From Amycolatopsis marina (lineage in GTDB: Bacteria > Actinomycetota > Actinomycetes > Mycobacteriales > Pseudonocardiaceae), in NCBI RefSeq assembly GCF_900111885.1, contig NZ_FOKG01000001.1, positions 780,489-844,488 of the forward strand: DNA of 64,000 nt, read 5' to 3'. The translations under genes and the position numbers were made by a program. The notes below the pieces were generated by a model. It was not told where the DNA came from, ran no database searches, and worked only from the letters and a program-made list of their open reading frames with translations. Shown piece after piece: positions 19,199-27,793 of this stretch; the stretch's first letter is position 1, and the number at the start of each line of letters is the position of its first letter.

Positions 19199-19789
19199 AT
19201 GATGGGCAAGGTCTTCTCACACATGACGATGTCACTGGACGGTTTCATCGCCGACCCCCGTGACCGCGCGGACGAGTTGTTCGACTGGTACTGGACGGGC
19301 GAGGTGACCGTGCCGAGCCGCGAGGAGGGCATGTCCTTCCAGGTCGACCCCGCCAGCGCGGACATGCTCCGCGAGATACTCGCCACCACAGGGGCGCTCG
19401 TCTGCGGCCGCCGCTTGTTCGACCTCACCAACGGTTGGAACGGCAGTCACCCCGTGGGCGCCCCGGTCGTCGTGGTGACCCATCGGGCCCCGGGGGACAC
19501 CGAGGGGTGGAAGTCGGCCACGGTCGCGGGCAGCGTGGAGGAAGGGATCACCAGAGCCAGGGAGATCGCGGGTGACAAGGACGTCACGATCGCCAGCGCC
19601 GACATCGCGGCTCAGGCGCTGGACCTCGGCCTCGTGGACGAGGTCCACGTCAGCCTGGTGCCCGTGTTGCTCGGGGAGGGGATCCCGTACTTCGCGAACC
19701 TCACCCGCGCGCCCCACCGGTTCGACGATCCGGTCGTCATTGCGGGCTCACGCGCCACCCACCTCAAGTACGCCGTACGGCGTGGTTGA
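19199..19789 (+). CDS. Dihydrofolate reductase/RibD C-terminal family reductase
   Basis: About 196 residues, the usual size for the single-domain RibD_C family (NADPH-binding reductase fold). Characteristic parts are HMTMSLDGFIADPRDRADELFDW, GALVCGRRLFDLTNGW, DVTIASADIAAQAL and LVDEVHVSLVPVLLGEGIPYF. The substrate is not known; such proteins are common near stress sigma factors. Two tandem ATGs (19199, 19202) follow GGAGG at 19191; the second has better spacing, so the true start may be 19202. Divergent from the sigma factor. Confidence 0.88.
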   Translation: MMGKVFSHMTMSLDGFIADPRDRADELFDWYWTGEVTVPSREEGMSFQVDPASADMLREILATTGALVCGRRLFDLTNGWNGSHPVGAPVVVVTHRAPGDTEGWKSATVAGSVEEGITRAREIAGDKDVTIASADIAAQALDLGLVDEVHVSLVPVLLGEGIPYFANLTRAPHRFDDPVVIAGSRATHLKYAVRRG

Positions 19790-19804
19790 GGGCACGCCGA
19801 GCGG

Positions 19805-21310
19805 TCACAGCTGGCCGGCGAACATTCCCAGCCGGGCCAGCGGTTCGAGGAGTTCACGTTCCTCGTAGGCGAAGTGGGACAGCAGTGTGTCGGTCAGCAG
19901 GTCGACGGCCTCTTCGAGACCGGTGTAGTCGCCGGGATGTGCCACGAGTTTCACCAGCGCCCGGTCGACTCCTTCGAGCACGTCGTGGATGGCCAGGTGC
20001 TCCTGCTCCAGACGGTCCAGCACGGGGCCGAGGGTGTCGTCACCGCTGCGCAGATGACGGAAGATTCCCTCGTCCTCCAGCGTATGGTGCTGGGTGACGA
20101 TCCGGCAGTAGGACTCGCAGTAGGCCCCCACCGTCCAGTTGTTCTGCCGCATGGTCATCTCGTTGATCTGTGAGCGCGCGGCTGCGACTTCGACCGCACC
20201 CTTGCGTACCTGGTCCACCAGGTCACGGACCTGCTGCAGCTCCGTCCGGAGTCCGTTGTGGACGTTGACCAGGTGCCGGCTGACGGCCCGGCCCTGCTCG
20301 GTGTAACCGTGCTCGCCGGGCTCTGCCGCACGGCTGGGCCGGGTGCTCTCGTCCCAGGGCAGGTTCGCGGTGTGCCGGGTGCCCGGGGCGGGGGTCGGGA
20401 CCACCCCGAGTTCGCCCGGCGCCGGAGCCTGCTCGGGTTCGACGGCGTGGGTGGTTCCCGCCCGCTCGTCGGCGACGATCTCGCGGACCGCAGGGGCGAT
20501 TTCAGCGCCGAACTCCTGGATGAGCCGGGGATCGTCGGTGGCGAGAATGAACGCCGAGATGCCGTACTCCAGCGCGAGTTCGGCCAGAGAGTCCGGCGTG
20601 ACGTCCTGCGGTCCGACGTTCAGCAATCGGCGCACGGCGTACGGGTCGCGGCCCGACTCGCCCGCGCTCTCGTCGATGATCGCGTTCAGTTCAGTCAACG
20701 CCTCCCGGCCGGGCAGGTAGCCCAACGACGGCAGCCAGCCGTCTGCGACCCGCCCCAGCAGGCGCAGCATCCGTGGCTTGTAGGCACCGAGCCAAATCGG
20801 GATCGGATGGGCCGGCGCCGGGCCGCGCTTCGCGCCGAGCACCCGGTAGTGCTTGCCGTCGACCCGCACCCCGCCCCGCTCGTCGGCCGCCCACATGGCA
20901 CGGATGACCCGGATCGCTTCCTCGGTGGCCTCGACGGACTCGCCCGGGGTCAACCGTCGCCCGCCCATCGCCTCGATGGCGTCCCAGAAGCCACCAGCGC
21001 CGAGTCCGAGCTCGAACCTTCCCCCGCTGAGCAGGTCGAGGCTGGCAGCGGACTGCGCGAGCACCGCCGGTGGCCGCAGCGGCAGGTTGACCACGTTCGT
21101 CGCCAGCCGCAGCCGCTCGGTGCGCGCGGCGATGTAGGACAGCAGTGTCCAGGTGTCGAGGAACTTCGGCTGATAGGGGTGGTCCTGGAGGGTGGCCAGG
21201 TCGAGCCCGGCCTGCTCACTCGTCTGCGCAAGCGCCACCGCGTGCTGGGGCTGCGTCGCCGCCGGAGTGATGAAGGTGCCGAAGAGCAACTCGTGCCCGT
21301 AGTCCGCCAT
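19805..21310 (-). CDS. LLM-class (F420-type) oxidoreductase fused to a hemerythrin-like domain
   Basis: A 501-residue fusion. Residues 1-300 are a luciferase-like monooxygenase (FGTFITPAATQPQHAVALAQ, RLRLATNVVNLPLRPPAVLAQS, DLLSGGRFELGLGAGGFWDAI). After a Pro-rich linker, residues about 350-500 form a four-helix hemerythrin domain with His/Glu ligands (IVTQHHTLEDEGIFRHL, QEHLAIHDVL, LLSHFAYEERELLEPL). The first domain probably uses F420 or FMN; the second may bind a di-iron centre or oxygen. ATG 21310 is supported by AGGAG at ideal spacing; the longer open frame upstream covers the promoter. An operator-like palindrome lies just upstream. Confidence 0.92.
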   Translation of the reverse strand: MADYGHELLFGTFITPAATQPQHAVALAQTSEQAGLDLATLQDHPYQPKFLDTWTLLSYIAARTERLRLATNVVNLPLRPPAVLAQSAASLDLLSGGRFELGLGAGGFWDAIEAMGGRRLTPGESVEATEEAIRVIRAMWAADERGGVRVDGKHYRVLGAKRGPAPAHPIPIWLGAYKPRMLRLLGRVADGWLPSLGYLPGREALTELNAIIDESAGESGRDPYAVRRLLNVGPQDVTPDSLAELALEYGISAFILATDDPRLIQEFGAEIAPAVREIVADERAGTTHAVEPEQAPAPGELGVVPTPAPGTRHTANLPWDESTRPSRAAEPGEHGYTEQGRAVSRHLVNVHNGLRTELQQVRDLVDQVRKGAVEVAAARSQINEMTMRQNNWTVGAYCESYCRIVTQHHTLEDEGIFRHLRSGDDTLGPVLDRLEQEHLAIHDVLEGVDRALVKLVAHPGDYTGLEEAVDLLTDTLLSHFAYEERELLEPLARLGMFAGQL

Positions 21311-21322
21311 CGCATCTCCTAT

Positions 21323-21340
21323 TGGTTGAGGGCTCAACCA
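21323..21340. promoter_or_regulatory. Operator-like palindrome TGGTTGAG-GG-CTCAACCA
   Basis: Perfect 8-bp arms with a 2-bp centre, placed 13 bp upstream of the LLM-hemerythrin start codon. It resembles sites of MarR-type dimers (TTGA...TCAA), and repression of this gene is likely. No such regulator is encoded in the window. Confidence 0.55.
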
Positions 21341-21454
21341 TAGCGGGAACGCGAGTTGTGTGCCAGGTGCCGCGTGTAGCGCAATCGGCACCGAGAGCGA
21401 TGGGATGGAAGCCGGACAACCGGTCCGGTAGTAAACGACGTGGAGAGCGAGCCT

Positions 21455-21898
21455 GTGAAGACATTCGCACCGTACTTGCCGGGAACGAGCAGGTCGACCG
21501 GACGTCTGGCCCCTGCTGTGGTCGTGATTGCGGTGGGAGTCGTTGGCGCCTGTAGCGGCGGCGCGGCCGATCCGACCCCGCCCACCGGTCCGCCACCAGG
21601 TTCGAACTCCACCGAACTTGTGCCGGCCTCGCCGACCGCCGTGACTCCCGAATCGCCGACCGCGAAACCGGCCGAGGCCGCGACACTGCCCGACGTGGTG
21701 GGCATGAACCATCAGCGTGCTCAGGACACCATGCAGGCGGCGGGGTTCTACGCCCTGCGCGAGGTCGACGCCAGCGGGCAGGGACGCGCGCTCGTGTGGG
21801 ACCGGAACTGGGTCGTGGTCTCCCAGTCGCCCGAGGGCGGCGCAGACGTCCCCGTCGACACCGTTGTCACCCTGAACTCCAAGAAGGCAGACGAGTAG
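21455..21898 (+). CDS. PASTA-domain lipoprotein
   Basis: A 147-residue exported protein. GTG 21455 follows GGAGAGCG; an in-frame GTG at 21440 overlaps that site and is less likely. A signal segment (PAVVVIAVGVVGAC) ends in a lipobox with Cys near residue 32. A Thr/Pro-rich linker follows, then one PASTA domain (LPDVVGMNHQRAQDTMQAAGF, VVSQSPEGGADVPVDTVVTL). PASTA domains bind peptidoglycan or muropeptides. It lies convergent with the next lipoprotein gene, only 4 nt apart. Confidence 0.88.
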   Translation: MKTFAPYLPGTSRSTGRLAPAVVVIAVGVVGACSGGAADPTPPTGPPPGSNSTELVPASPTAVTPESPTAKPAEAATLPDVVGMNHQRAQDTMQAAGFYALREVDASGQGRALVWDRNWVVVSQSPEGGADVPVDTVVTLNSKKADE

Positions 21899-21902
21899 GG
21901 AG

Positions 21903-22412
21903 CTACTGTCCCGCGTCGGCCGGGGGTGTCCCGTCCGGCCAGATGCACGGCGAGGAAGCACCGAGGGAGAGGTCTCCCTCGGTGCTCTCTGTCACTGACA
22001 TTCGGAAGGCGTCCTCGTTGTGCTCCACCGAAATGAAAAGACGATCGGGGCGGAAATCATTCAGCACCCGGAAGTTATTCGTTGTCCAGAATTCGTGCAA
22101 GGCAGCGACATACTCCTTGTTGCGATCTGAACGTAGATCGTCTAACCAGTAGGTCTTGCCTACCTCGTACCTGCCACGGGGGCCGCTGTCCGTAGGATCG
22201 AGGCATTCTGCCGAGTCATCTCGTTGCAGAGTCAGCGTCGGTTCCTCCGGAAGTGCCGCCACTGCACGCTGGATGTGTTCCTCGGCACGTTGAGCCGCCT
22301 CCTGCTCAGTCATAGTGCGCATCTGTTCTCCATTCGCCGGTGGTGTGTCCTGGTCGCCGCAACCTGTGAGCACAAACAGCAGGCAGATGAGCACACTTGC
22401 TGTCCGGTACAT
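21903..22412 (-). CDS. Putative lipoprotein downstream of the WXG/hydrolase gene
   Basis: A 169-residue protein beginning MYRTASVLICLLFVLTGCGDQ, a short signal peptide with lipobox LTGC. The mature part is acidic and contains EEHIQRAVAALPEEPTLTL, YEVGKTYWLDDLRSDRNKEYV and FRPDRLFISVEHNEDAFRMSV; I do not recognise the domain. ATG 22412 follows GAGGTGGTG. It begins 26 nt after the hydrolase gene, so the two are probably co-transcribed. Base composition is less GC-rich than nearby genes. The pairing resembles an exported effector with a membrane-bound partner, but that is only inference. Confidence 0.8.
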   Translation of the reverse strand: MYRTASVLICLLFVLTGCGDQDTPPANGEQMRTMTEQEAAQRAEEHIQRAVAALPEEPTLTLQRDDSAECLDPTDSGPRGRYEVGKTYWLDDLRSDRNKEYVAALHEFWTTNNFRVLNDFRPDRLFISVEHNEDAFRMSVTESTEGDLSLGASSPCIWPDGTPPADAGQ

Positions 22413-22438
22413 CCGCACACCACCTCGATCTGTAGTGC

Positions 22439-24052
22439 TCAATTTGGTCGCTCGCCAACGACGATACGACCCATGTTCTCCAGTGAGGCTGAATCCTTGT
22501 TCCAATACTCCGAGTGGGCTGCGGTGGAGTAACCGCCGGTATACCAATCCCCTTCGGTCCCTGCGTCCGACGTGAATGACTGAGCGCCGAAATCATCGCC
22601 GATCGGCTGCGGGCCGTGGATGAATGGTGGTGTGCCGCGAATCATGTCGTTCTCAGCGGTGCTCGCGTAGATGTTGGTGTCGTCGGCGACCTGTAGTTCT
22701 GACGCGTTGTCCACGCCCACACCTGGACTTCCGATGAAGACCACATTGTCGACGTTCAGTTGGGCGTTCTCGCCCTGCGCCGAATGCCCGATCACTGTCG
22801 AGCCGTAGCTGTGTCCGATCACGGTGTTGTTGGATGCCGCGCCTTCGTGAGTGGCTCGAAGTCCTTCCTGGAAGCCGCGCAGGTCACCGGCAGCGTCCTC
22901 GGCATAGTGCGCGTTGGTTGCCTGCCCAACGTCCTGCGGGGCGTCATACCCGACCCAGGTGATCGCGGCGGTTTCGGCGTTTCTGGACAGCTGGTTGGCC
23001 TTGTCCAGGATCAGATCGCCCCGGTCCAGTTCGCCGCCGATGCCCGCGAGGTTCGAGCCTGTGCCCGGTATCGAGGTCACCACGTTGTCGGCGGTGTCCG
23101 GGTTGCCGGTCGCGACGATGCCCCGCCCGTTGCCCTCGGTGGAGTAGTCCAGCAGATACGACTGCGGCACCGTGTCGGTCGGCTCGCGTTCGAGCCGTTC
23201 ATCGATCGCGTCCAACCCGCGCAGGGTCTCGCCGAGGCGCTCGTACTCGCGTTGCTGGTCGGAGTTGCGCGCATCGCCCAACTCTTCGAGTTCGGCGTGG
23301 CGAGTGCTGATCTCGGCGTGCTCCTCCGCGAAGCCGATCCGGTTCGCCCGGTCGCGGTCCTCGACCGGGATGCCGTCCATGCCGCCGATCACGTCGCCGT
23401 GCGTGTAGATCGCGGACTCCTGCTGCATGGGCGTGAGGCTGTCCCACCACTTCTTCACATCCTGAGCCGACGCATCGTCGCCCGGGATGTCGCTCGGCGT
23501 GATGATGTTGCCCGCGCCGACGGCCTCCAGTGTGAGGCCCGCCGCCGACGGCAGTGTCTCGCCCAGCGCGGAGGCCGCCGCCCGGTCGGCCTCGCGGACG
23601 TCCTCGAGGGCACCCTGGATCGTCTCCGTCAGCTCGCTTGCCGTCTGCCGGGCCGCCGCCTTCTCTTCGTCGGTCCGCATGTCGCCCGGCCCGCCCGCGC
23701 CCGCGCGCACCTCCCCGGTTTCCGGGTTGACCGACAGGATGTAGGTGGAGTCCACCGTCTCCATCACGCCGTTGACGGTTGTCTGCGCTTCGGTGATCGC
23801 GTCGGACAGGTCCCGAAGTGCGGGCGGGATCTTCTCGATGTACTCGGCCGCGGTGCCGTACTCCGCGCCGACGTCCTCGAAGTGGGCGCGGGCCGCTTCG
23901 CCCGCGTCGCCGGTCCAGCCGTCGAGCTTGCCGAGTGTGGTCTTGATGTCGCTGGCCGTTGCGGTGAGTTCACCTGCCAGCCGCGACCACCTGTCCGCGA
24001 TGCCGTCGTACGCCCCCGGGTCGGCGTCGCGAAGGTTCCTGAAGGACACCAT
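22439..24052 (-). CDS. WXG-like/DUF1023 alpha/beta hydrolase
   Basis: A 537-residue protein. The N-terminal 110 residues resemble a WXG100-type helical hairpin (W46-T-G in DGWTGDAGEAARAHF). A long helical middle follows, then a DUF1023 alpha/beta hydrolase with the nucleophile elbow GHSYGS (Ser415) and TWVGYDAPQDVG upstream of it. There is no signal peptide, so export would need an ESX-type system through the WXG-like part. It follows the WXG100-like gene by 6 nt and precedes the lipoprotein. The substrate is unknown; related proteins are often treated as cell-wall or secreted esterases. Confidence 0.88.
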   Translation of the reverse strand: MVSFRNLRDADPGAYDGIADRWSRLAGELTATASDIKTTLGKLDGWTGDAGEAARAHFEDVGAEYGTAAEYIEKIPPALRDLSDAITEAQTTVNGVMETVDSTYILSVNPETGEVRAGAGGPGDMRTDEEKAAARQTASELTETIQGALEDVREADRAAASALGETLPSAAGLTLEAVGAGNIITPSDIPGDDASAQDVKKWWDSLTPMQQESAIYTHGDVIGGMDGIPVEDRDRANRIGFAEEHAEISTRHAELEELGDARNSDQQREYERLGETLRGLDAIDERLEREPTDTVPQSYLLDYSTEGNGRGIVATGNPDTADNVVTSIPGTGSNLAGIGGELDRGDLILDKANQLSRNAETAAITWVGYDAPQDVGQATNAHYAEDAAGDLRGFQEGLRATHEGAASNNTVIGHSYGSTVIGHSAQGENAQLNVDNVVFIGSPGVGVDNASELQVADDTNIYASTAENDMIRGTPPFIHGPQPIGDDFGAQSFTSDAGTEGDWYTGGYSTAAHSEYWNKDSASLENMGRIVVGERPN

Positions 24053-24058
24053 CCGCGA

Positions 24059-24367
24059 TCAGCCTCCCGAGTCGAGGGGGCCGAGTGAATCGATCACGGC
24101 GTCCTCGACCTTTTGGTAGCTGGTCGAACTGTCGTGCAACAGCCCGCCTGCCATCGCGGTGCGCTTACAGATGTCATCGATCTGGAACTCCCACTGCCCG
24201 GCCAGCGAGCTGGCCTTGCCCGTGGTGGCGAAGCCCTCGTTGGCGCCTGCGTGGACCTCGATCCCGCCGCTGAACTCCGACATCGCCTCCCGCGCCGCGT
24301 CGGCGAGATCGATGAACTCGTCGCCCGTGGCGGACAGCTCGCTCAGCTCGACGCCGTACCCGTCCAT
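24059..24367 (-). CDS. WXG100/ESX-secretion-associated-like small protein
   Basis: 102 residues, mostly helical, Gly/Ala-rich: ELSELSATGDEFIDLADAAREAM, then a turn and WEFQIDDICKRTAMAGGLLHDSSTSYQKVEDAV. The two-helix layout and position before a WXG-hydrolase gene fit EspC/DUF2580-type partners of type VII secretion. ATG 24367 is chosen because GGGGGG lies at suitable distance; a GTG two codons earlier is possible. No ESX core genes (eccC and others) are in the window, so the secretion machinery would lie elsewhere. Confidence 0.75.
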   Translation of the reverse strand: MDGYGVELSELSATGDEFIDLADAAREAMSEFSGGIEVHAGANEGFATTGKASSLAGQWEFQIDDICKRTAMAGGLLHDSSTSYQKVEDAVIDSLGPLDSGG

Positions 24368-24484
24368 GCCCACCCCCCGTCGGCCAGGTGCTCACCAGTC
24401 GGTGATGTTAGCCGGGAATCACTCGCGCGGCCCGACTTGTTCGGCTCGTCTTTCCTGGTCATCGGTCCTCCGTCGGATGCAAGT

Positions 24485-26317
24485 TCAGGACAGGGCGATC
24501 ATCGTGGTGCGTTCGCCCGTGGCGACGACGGTGGCCGGCGCCCGATGCAGCCGGAACCCGATATCGAAGTCCCTGCCTCGCACGACGATGTCGTTCAGCT
24601 CCTCGCCGTTCGCCGCGTCGATCGTGGTGAGCGCGAGACTTTCCCGTGGCTTCAGTGCGTTCGTCTCCAGCACCGCCGCTGCCAGGAGCCTGCCGTCGTC
24701 GAGTCCAAGCACTGGGCCGGTCATGCGCGGGTTCTCTTGCATGCCGTACGGAATCCGCCATCGGTCCGGCTGCTTCCGAGTCCAGGTGGTCGACCCGTCG
24801 GAGGCATCCAGTCCGACGAGAACGAACCGGCCCTCGGTCAGTTCCGACTCCGCGAGGACCGGAGTCGGGCCCGCCCAGGTGATCGTCGACCAGTACCAGT
24901 CGTCACCGTTGGGCTCGTCTGCCGAATCGTGCTGGAGTCTGAGGCGCTCCCGTTGCCAGCGCGCTTCGCCGCTGGCGGTGTCCAGCGCGTACACGGATTG
25001 TTCCGGGTTGCGGTTGTCGCCGAGCCGTACCTGGACCAGCACCGTGTCCTCGTGCTCCGCCTCCCCGGGTCGAATCGTCATGCGACCGGCCTCGGGTGGC
25101 TGCCAGCGCCAGGCGAGTTCGCCGGTCCCGGCATCCAGTGCCAGCACATGAGGTGATGTGTCGGTGGTCCAGACGTCGCACCGCACGCTGAGAACGATCC
25201 GATCCCCCGGTACCGCGTGTGCTCCGCCCAGCTCACAACCTTCCGGCAGTGGGTGCTCCCAGCGCTGTTCCCCGGACCACGCCCGCGCGTTGACGCGACC
25301 TGAGCCGCCGTGCAGCACCTCGTTCGTCGACAGCACCAGGTCGCCCGCGATCGCCACGGCGCGATCGCCGTCCGTCTCGCTCAGGACCTGCCCGGAGATC
25401 GTGTCGAACACCCATGTACGGGTGTCCGCCTCGGTGTCTTCTCCGTCGGCGACGCGGGTCATGTTCACCGCCGCGACCCGGCCGTTCCCGGCCACGATCA
25501 GGTTGGTGTCGTCCCACGACTGCCCGACATCGGGACCACGGAAGTACGTGTTCTCGTAGTGGAAGTAACGCCAGTCGTAGCGGTAGTGATGCCAGTGTTC
25601 CTCGCCGGTGCTCCCGTCGAGCATCCGTACGCCCGCGGAACTGGCGACCAGCAGCCCTCCCGCTGTGGCGATCGCGTCCCGACCTGGCCCGGCCGTAGAC
25701 GGTTCCGAACCTTGGTCGGTGTCCCAGGCCTGCCCGCCGTTCAACACGGGTTCCTCGGCAGGTGGCGCCTCGCGCGCCGTCGTGGTCGCGTCGGTGTTGG
25801 CCGCGACAACCACGTGCGGCGTCGTGACGGTCAGCAGTCCCGCCACGACCAGCGTTGCCGCGGCGCTCGCGGTTGGGGCACGCCAACCGGTCGCCGTCGG
25901 CGTCACGCTCGGACTGGGATGGGCAAGTACGAGCAGGACGCCGGCGATCGCGAGCCAGCCACAGCCCAGCAACGCCCAGGCTCCGGCGGAGCCGATCCCG
26001 CCGGACGGCGACGGTATGGGTAACTCCTGGAACGTGCGCACCCCGCCGGCCACGGCGAGACCGAGCAGAACCGCACCACCGCGCCAGCCGGCGGGCCGTC
26101 CACGAAACACGACCCACGCCGAGATCGCCGCGAGCACACTCGCCACCACGACCACGACTATGAACCAGTCCGCCGGTGGGGGGATGTAGCCGTTCTTCAC
26201 CGTGGTGGGCTGGAAGGCCGCGACGATCAGCAACGTGGCCGCGATCAGCATCGCCACCGCATGAGCCACTCGCGTTACCACAGCCCGGCGCGTCGTACGT
26301 TCTTCAGCTGACTGCAC
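24485..26317 (-). CDS. Membrane protein with PQQ-like beta-propeller domain
   Basis: About 610 residues. Four or five hydrophobic segments lie in the first 210 residues (AHAVAMLIAATLLIVAAF, WFIVVVVVASVLAAISAWVVF, GSAGAWALLGCGWLAIAGVLLVL, TASAAATLVVAGLLTV). A large extracytoplasmic PQQ-like propeller follows, with recurring blade motifs such as LDGSTGEEHW, LDAGTGELAWRW, LDTASGEARWQ and LDASDGSTTW. Such propellers are structural or binding domains, not necessarily enzymes. The start is uncertain: GTG 26317 begins just before the first membrane segment with only a weak AGG upstream. Same strand as the WXG cluster, 110 bp upstream of it, and possibly functionally linked. Confidence 0.8.
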   Translation of the reverse strand: MQSAEERTTRRAVVTRVAHAVAMLIAATLLIVAAFQPTTVKNGYIPPPADWFIVVVVVASVLAAISAWVVFRGRPAGWRGGAVLLGLAVAGGVRTFQELPIPSPSGGIGSAGAWALLGCGWLAIAGVLLVLAHPSPSVTPTATGWRAPTASAAATLVVAGLLTVTTPHVVVAANTDATTTAREAPPAEEPVLNGGQAWDTDQGSEPSTAGPGRDAIATAGGLLVASSAGVRMLDGSTGEEHWHHYRYDWRYFHYENTYFRGPDVGQSWDDTNLIVAGNGRVAAVNMTRVADGEDTEADTRTWVFDTISGQVLSETDGDRAVAIAGDLVLSTNEVLHGGSGRVNARAWSGEQRWEHPLPEGCELGGAHAVPGDRIVLSVRCDVWTTDTSPHVLALDAGTGELAWRWQPPEAGRMTIRPGEAEHEDTVLVQVRLGDNRNPEQSVYALDTASGEARWQRERLRLQHDSADEPNGDDWYWSTITWAGPTPVLAESELTEGRFVLVGLDASDGSTTWTRKQPDRWRIPYGMQENPRMTGPVLGLDDGRLLAAAVLETNALKPRESLALTTIDAANGEELNDIVVRGRDFDIGFRLHRAPATVVATGERTTMIALS

Positions 26318-26428
26318 GAGACCTGTGACGACTCGGGTCCGGCTGCCGGTTCCAAATGAGCGCGGGGGGACTTCGGGCGCAGCTGGTGATCGTCCGAGTG
26401 CCGCAACGATCCGGCTACGATCCGAGGC

Positions 26429-26620
26429 ATGACCCAGGAGCCTCAGACAACCGAAGGCCGACTGCGCTACCGGCTGCTCACCGGTCCCGACGACGCGCAG
26501 TTCTGCCGACGTGTGAGCAACGCGCTGGCGGACGGCTACCGGCTGCACGGTTCGCCCGCCCTCACGTTCGACGGGGAGCAGGTCATCGCCGCACAGGCGG
26601 TCGTGCTTCCGGAGGACTGA
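26429..26620 (+). CDS. DUF1737 domain-containing protein
   Basis: A 63-residue protein covering one DUF1737 domain: RLRYRLLTGPDDAQFCRRVSN, ALADGYRLHGSPALTFDG and VIAAQAVVLPE. Small stand-alone proteins of this type have no established function. ATG 26429 comes after CCGAGGC. It diverges from the propeller gene. Confidence 0.85.
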   Translation: MTQEPQTTEGRLRYRLLTGPDDAQFCRRVSNALADGYRLHGSPALTFDGEQVIAAQAVVLPED

Positions 26621-26729
26621 CTCGCCGCTCGCGGTCGTGGCAATCCTTCCGGTTCGGTCGCTACGGTGGGACGGGTCGTGTCCAGACCCTGCCACCGTGC
26701 CCGTGGCGAAGGTGAGGTTTCCTGCCCGC

Positions 26730-27065
26730 ATGTCACCCGTTCCGGAGTTCGCACTACGTCAGGTGGAGCGGTGGTGTGCACAGAAGGTTCCCGAGCGGAT
26801 GCGCGACGAGATTCGCGTGGAGTGCAAGCGCCGCGGGCGTTCGCTGACGATCGTGGAGCGGCGCGCGCCGTCTCCGCTGCTCGGCTCGGACTGGACCGAG
26901 CAGAAGGTCGCGCAACTGCGACTCGGCGAGGACGACGTCTGGTCGGTCATGTGGGCCGATCGCAACGGCCGCTGGCGGTCCTATCCCGAGGCGCCGCGAG
27001 CCGCCCAGCCCGTTCCCCTGCTCGAGGAGATCGACAGCAACCCACACGGTGTTTTCTGGGGCTGA
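26730..27065 (+). CDS. DUF3024 domain-containing protein
   Basis: About 111 residues matching DUF3024: FALRQVERWCAQKVPERMRDEIRVE at the N-terminus, then LTIVERRAPSPLL, VAQLRLGEDDVWSVMWADRNGRW and a C-terminal LLEEIDSNPHGVFWG. Function unknown. ATG 26730 is preferred because the domain begins within six residues of it; the longer frame starting at 26637 has no ribosome site. No link to its neighbours is evident. Confidence 0.82.
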   Translation: MSPVPEFALRQVERWCAQKVPERMRDEIRVECKRRGRSLTIVERRAPSPLLGSDWTEQKVAQLRLGEDDVWSVMWADRNGRWRSYPEAPRAAQPVPLLEEIDSNPHGVFWG

Positions 27066-27091
27066 CGTGCCCTCATCGGTAGGCTTCTCCC

Positions 27092-27793
27092 ATGCCCACT
27101 CTGCATGAGGAGGTCCTCTCCAAGCTCGGCCCGCGTATCGCCACCGGGGGCCTGGCGGCCGGGTCGACCATCAACCTCGAGTGGGTCCAGCAGGAGTTCG
27201 ACGTGTCCCGCACCGTGGCTCGCGAGGTCGTGCAGGTGCTGGCGTCGATGCGCCTCGTCGACAGCCGCCGGCGCACCGGCGTGACCGTCCTGCCCTCGCA
27301 GCAGTGGGACATCTACGATCGTGCCGTCATCCGCTGGCGCCTCACCGGGCCCGAGCGCGAGTCCCAGCTCCACCAGCTCTCGCAGCTGCGGGCCGCCATC
27401 GAGCCGCCGGCCGCCGCGCTGGCCGCGCGGCACGCCGACGACGGTCAGCGCGGCCGGATCGTCGAACTCGGCGAGGCGCTGGAGGCCACCGGCTCGGCCG
27501 GGGACCTCAAGACCTTCCTGGAGTACGACATCGCCTACCACCGGCTGTTGCTGGAGGCCTCGGGGAACAACATGTTCGCCGGTCTCGCACACGTGGTGGA
27601 GGAGGTCCTGCGCGGCCGCACCGACCACCACCTCATGCCGCCGCAGCCGAAGCCCGAGGCGCGCCGACTGCACTCCGTGGTGGCCGAGGCCGTCTCGGGC
27701 AGTGAACCCGAGGTGGCCTCGGCCGCCATGACGGCGATCTGCGCCGAGGTCGTCACGACGCTGGGGCAGCTCGCCGATCCTTCGGTCAGGTAA
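27092..27793 (+). CDS. FadR/GntR-family transcriptional regulator with FCD domain
   Basis: A 233-residue regulator. Residues about 1-70 form a GntR winged helix (TLHEEVLSKLGPRIATGGLAAGS, QQEFDVSRTVAREVVQVLASM). From about residue 95 a helical FCD effector domain follows, with metal-ligand-type residues in EYDIAYHRLLLEASGN and the final HSVVAEAVSG. FCD regulators often sense sugar acids. The gene converges on and overlaps the GntP permease by 8 nt, so control of gluconate uptake is a reasonable inference. The promoter it binds would be on the far side of that gene, near 29.3 kb. Confidence 0.9.
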   Translation: MPTLHEEVLSKLGPRIATGGLAAGSTINLEWVQQEFDVSRTVAREVVQVLASMRLVDSRRRTGVTVLPSQQWDIYDRAVIRWRLTGPERESQLHQLSQLRAAIEPPAAALAARHADDGQRGRIVELGEALEATGSAGDLKTFLEYDIAYHRLLLEASGNNMFAGLAHVVEEVLRGRTDHHLMPPQPKPEARRLHSVVAEAVSGSEPEVASAAMTAICAEVVTTLGQLADPSVR

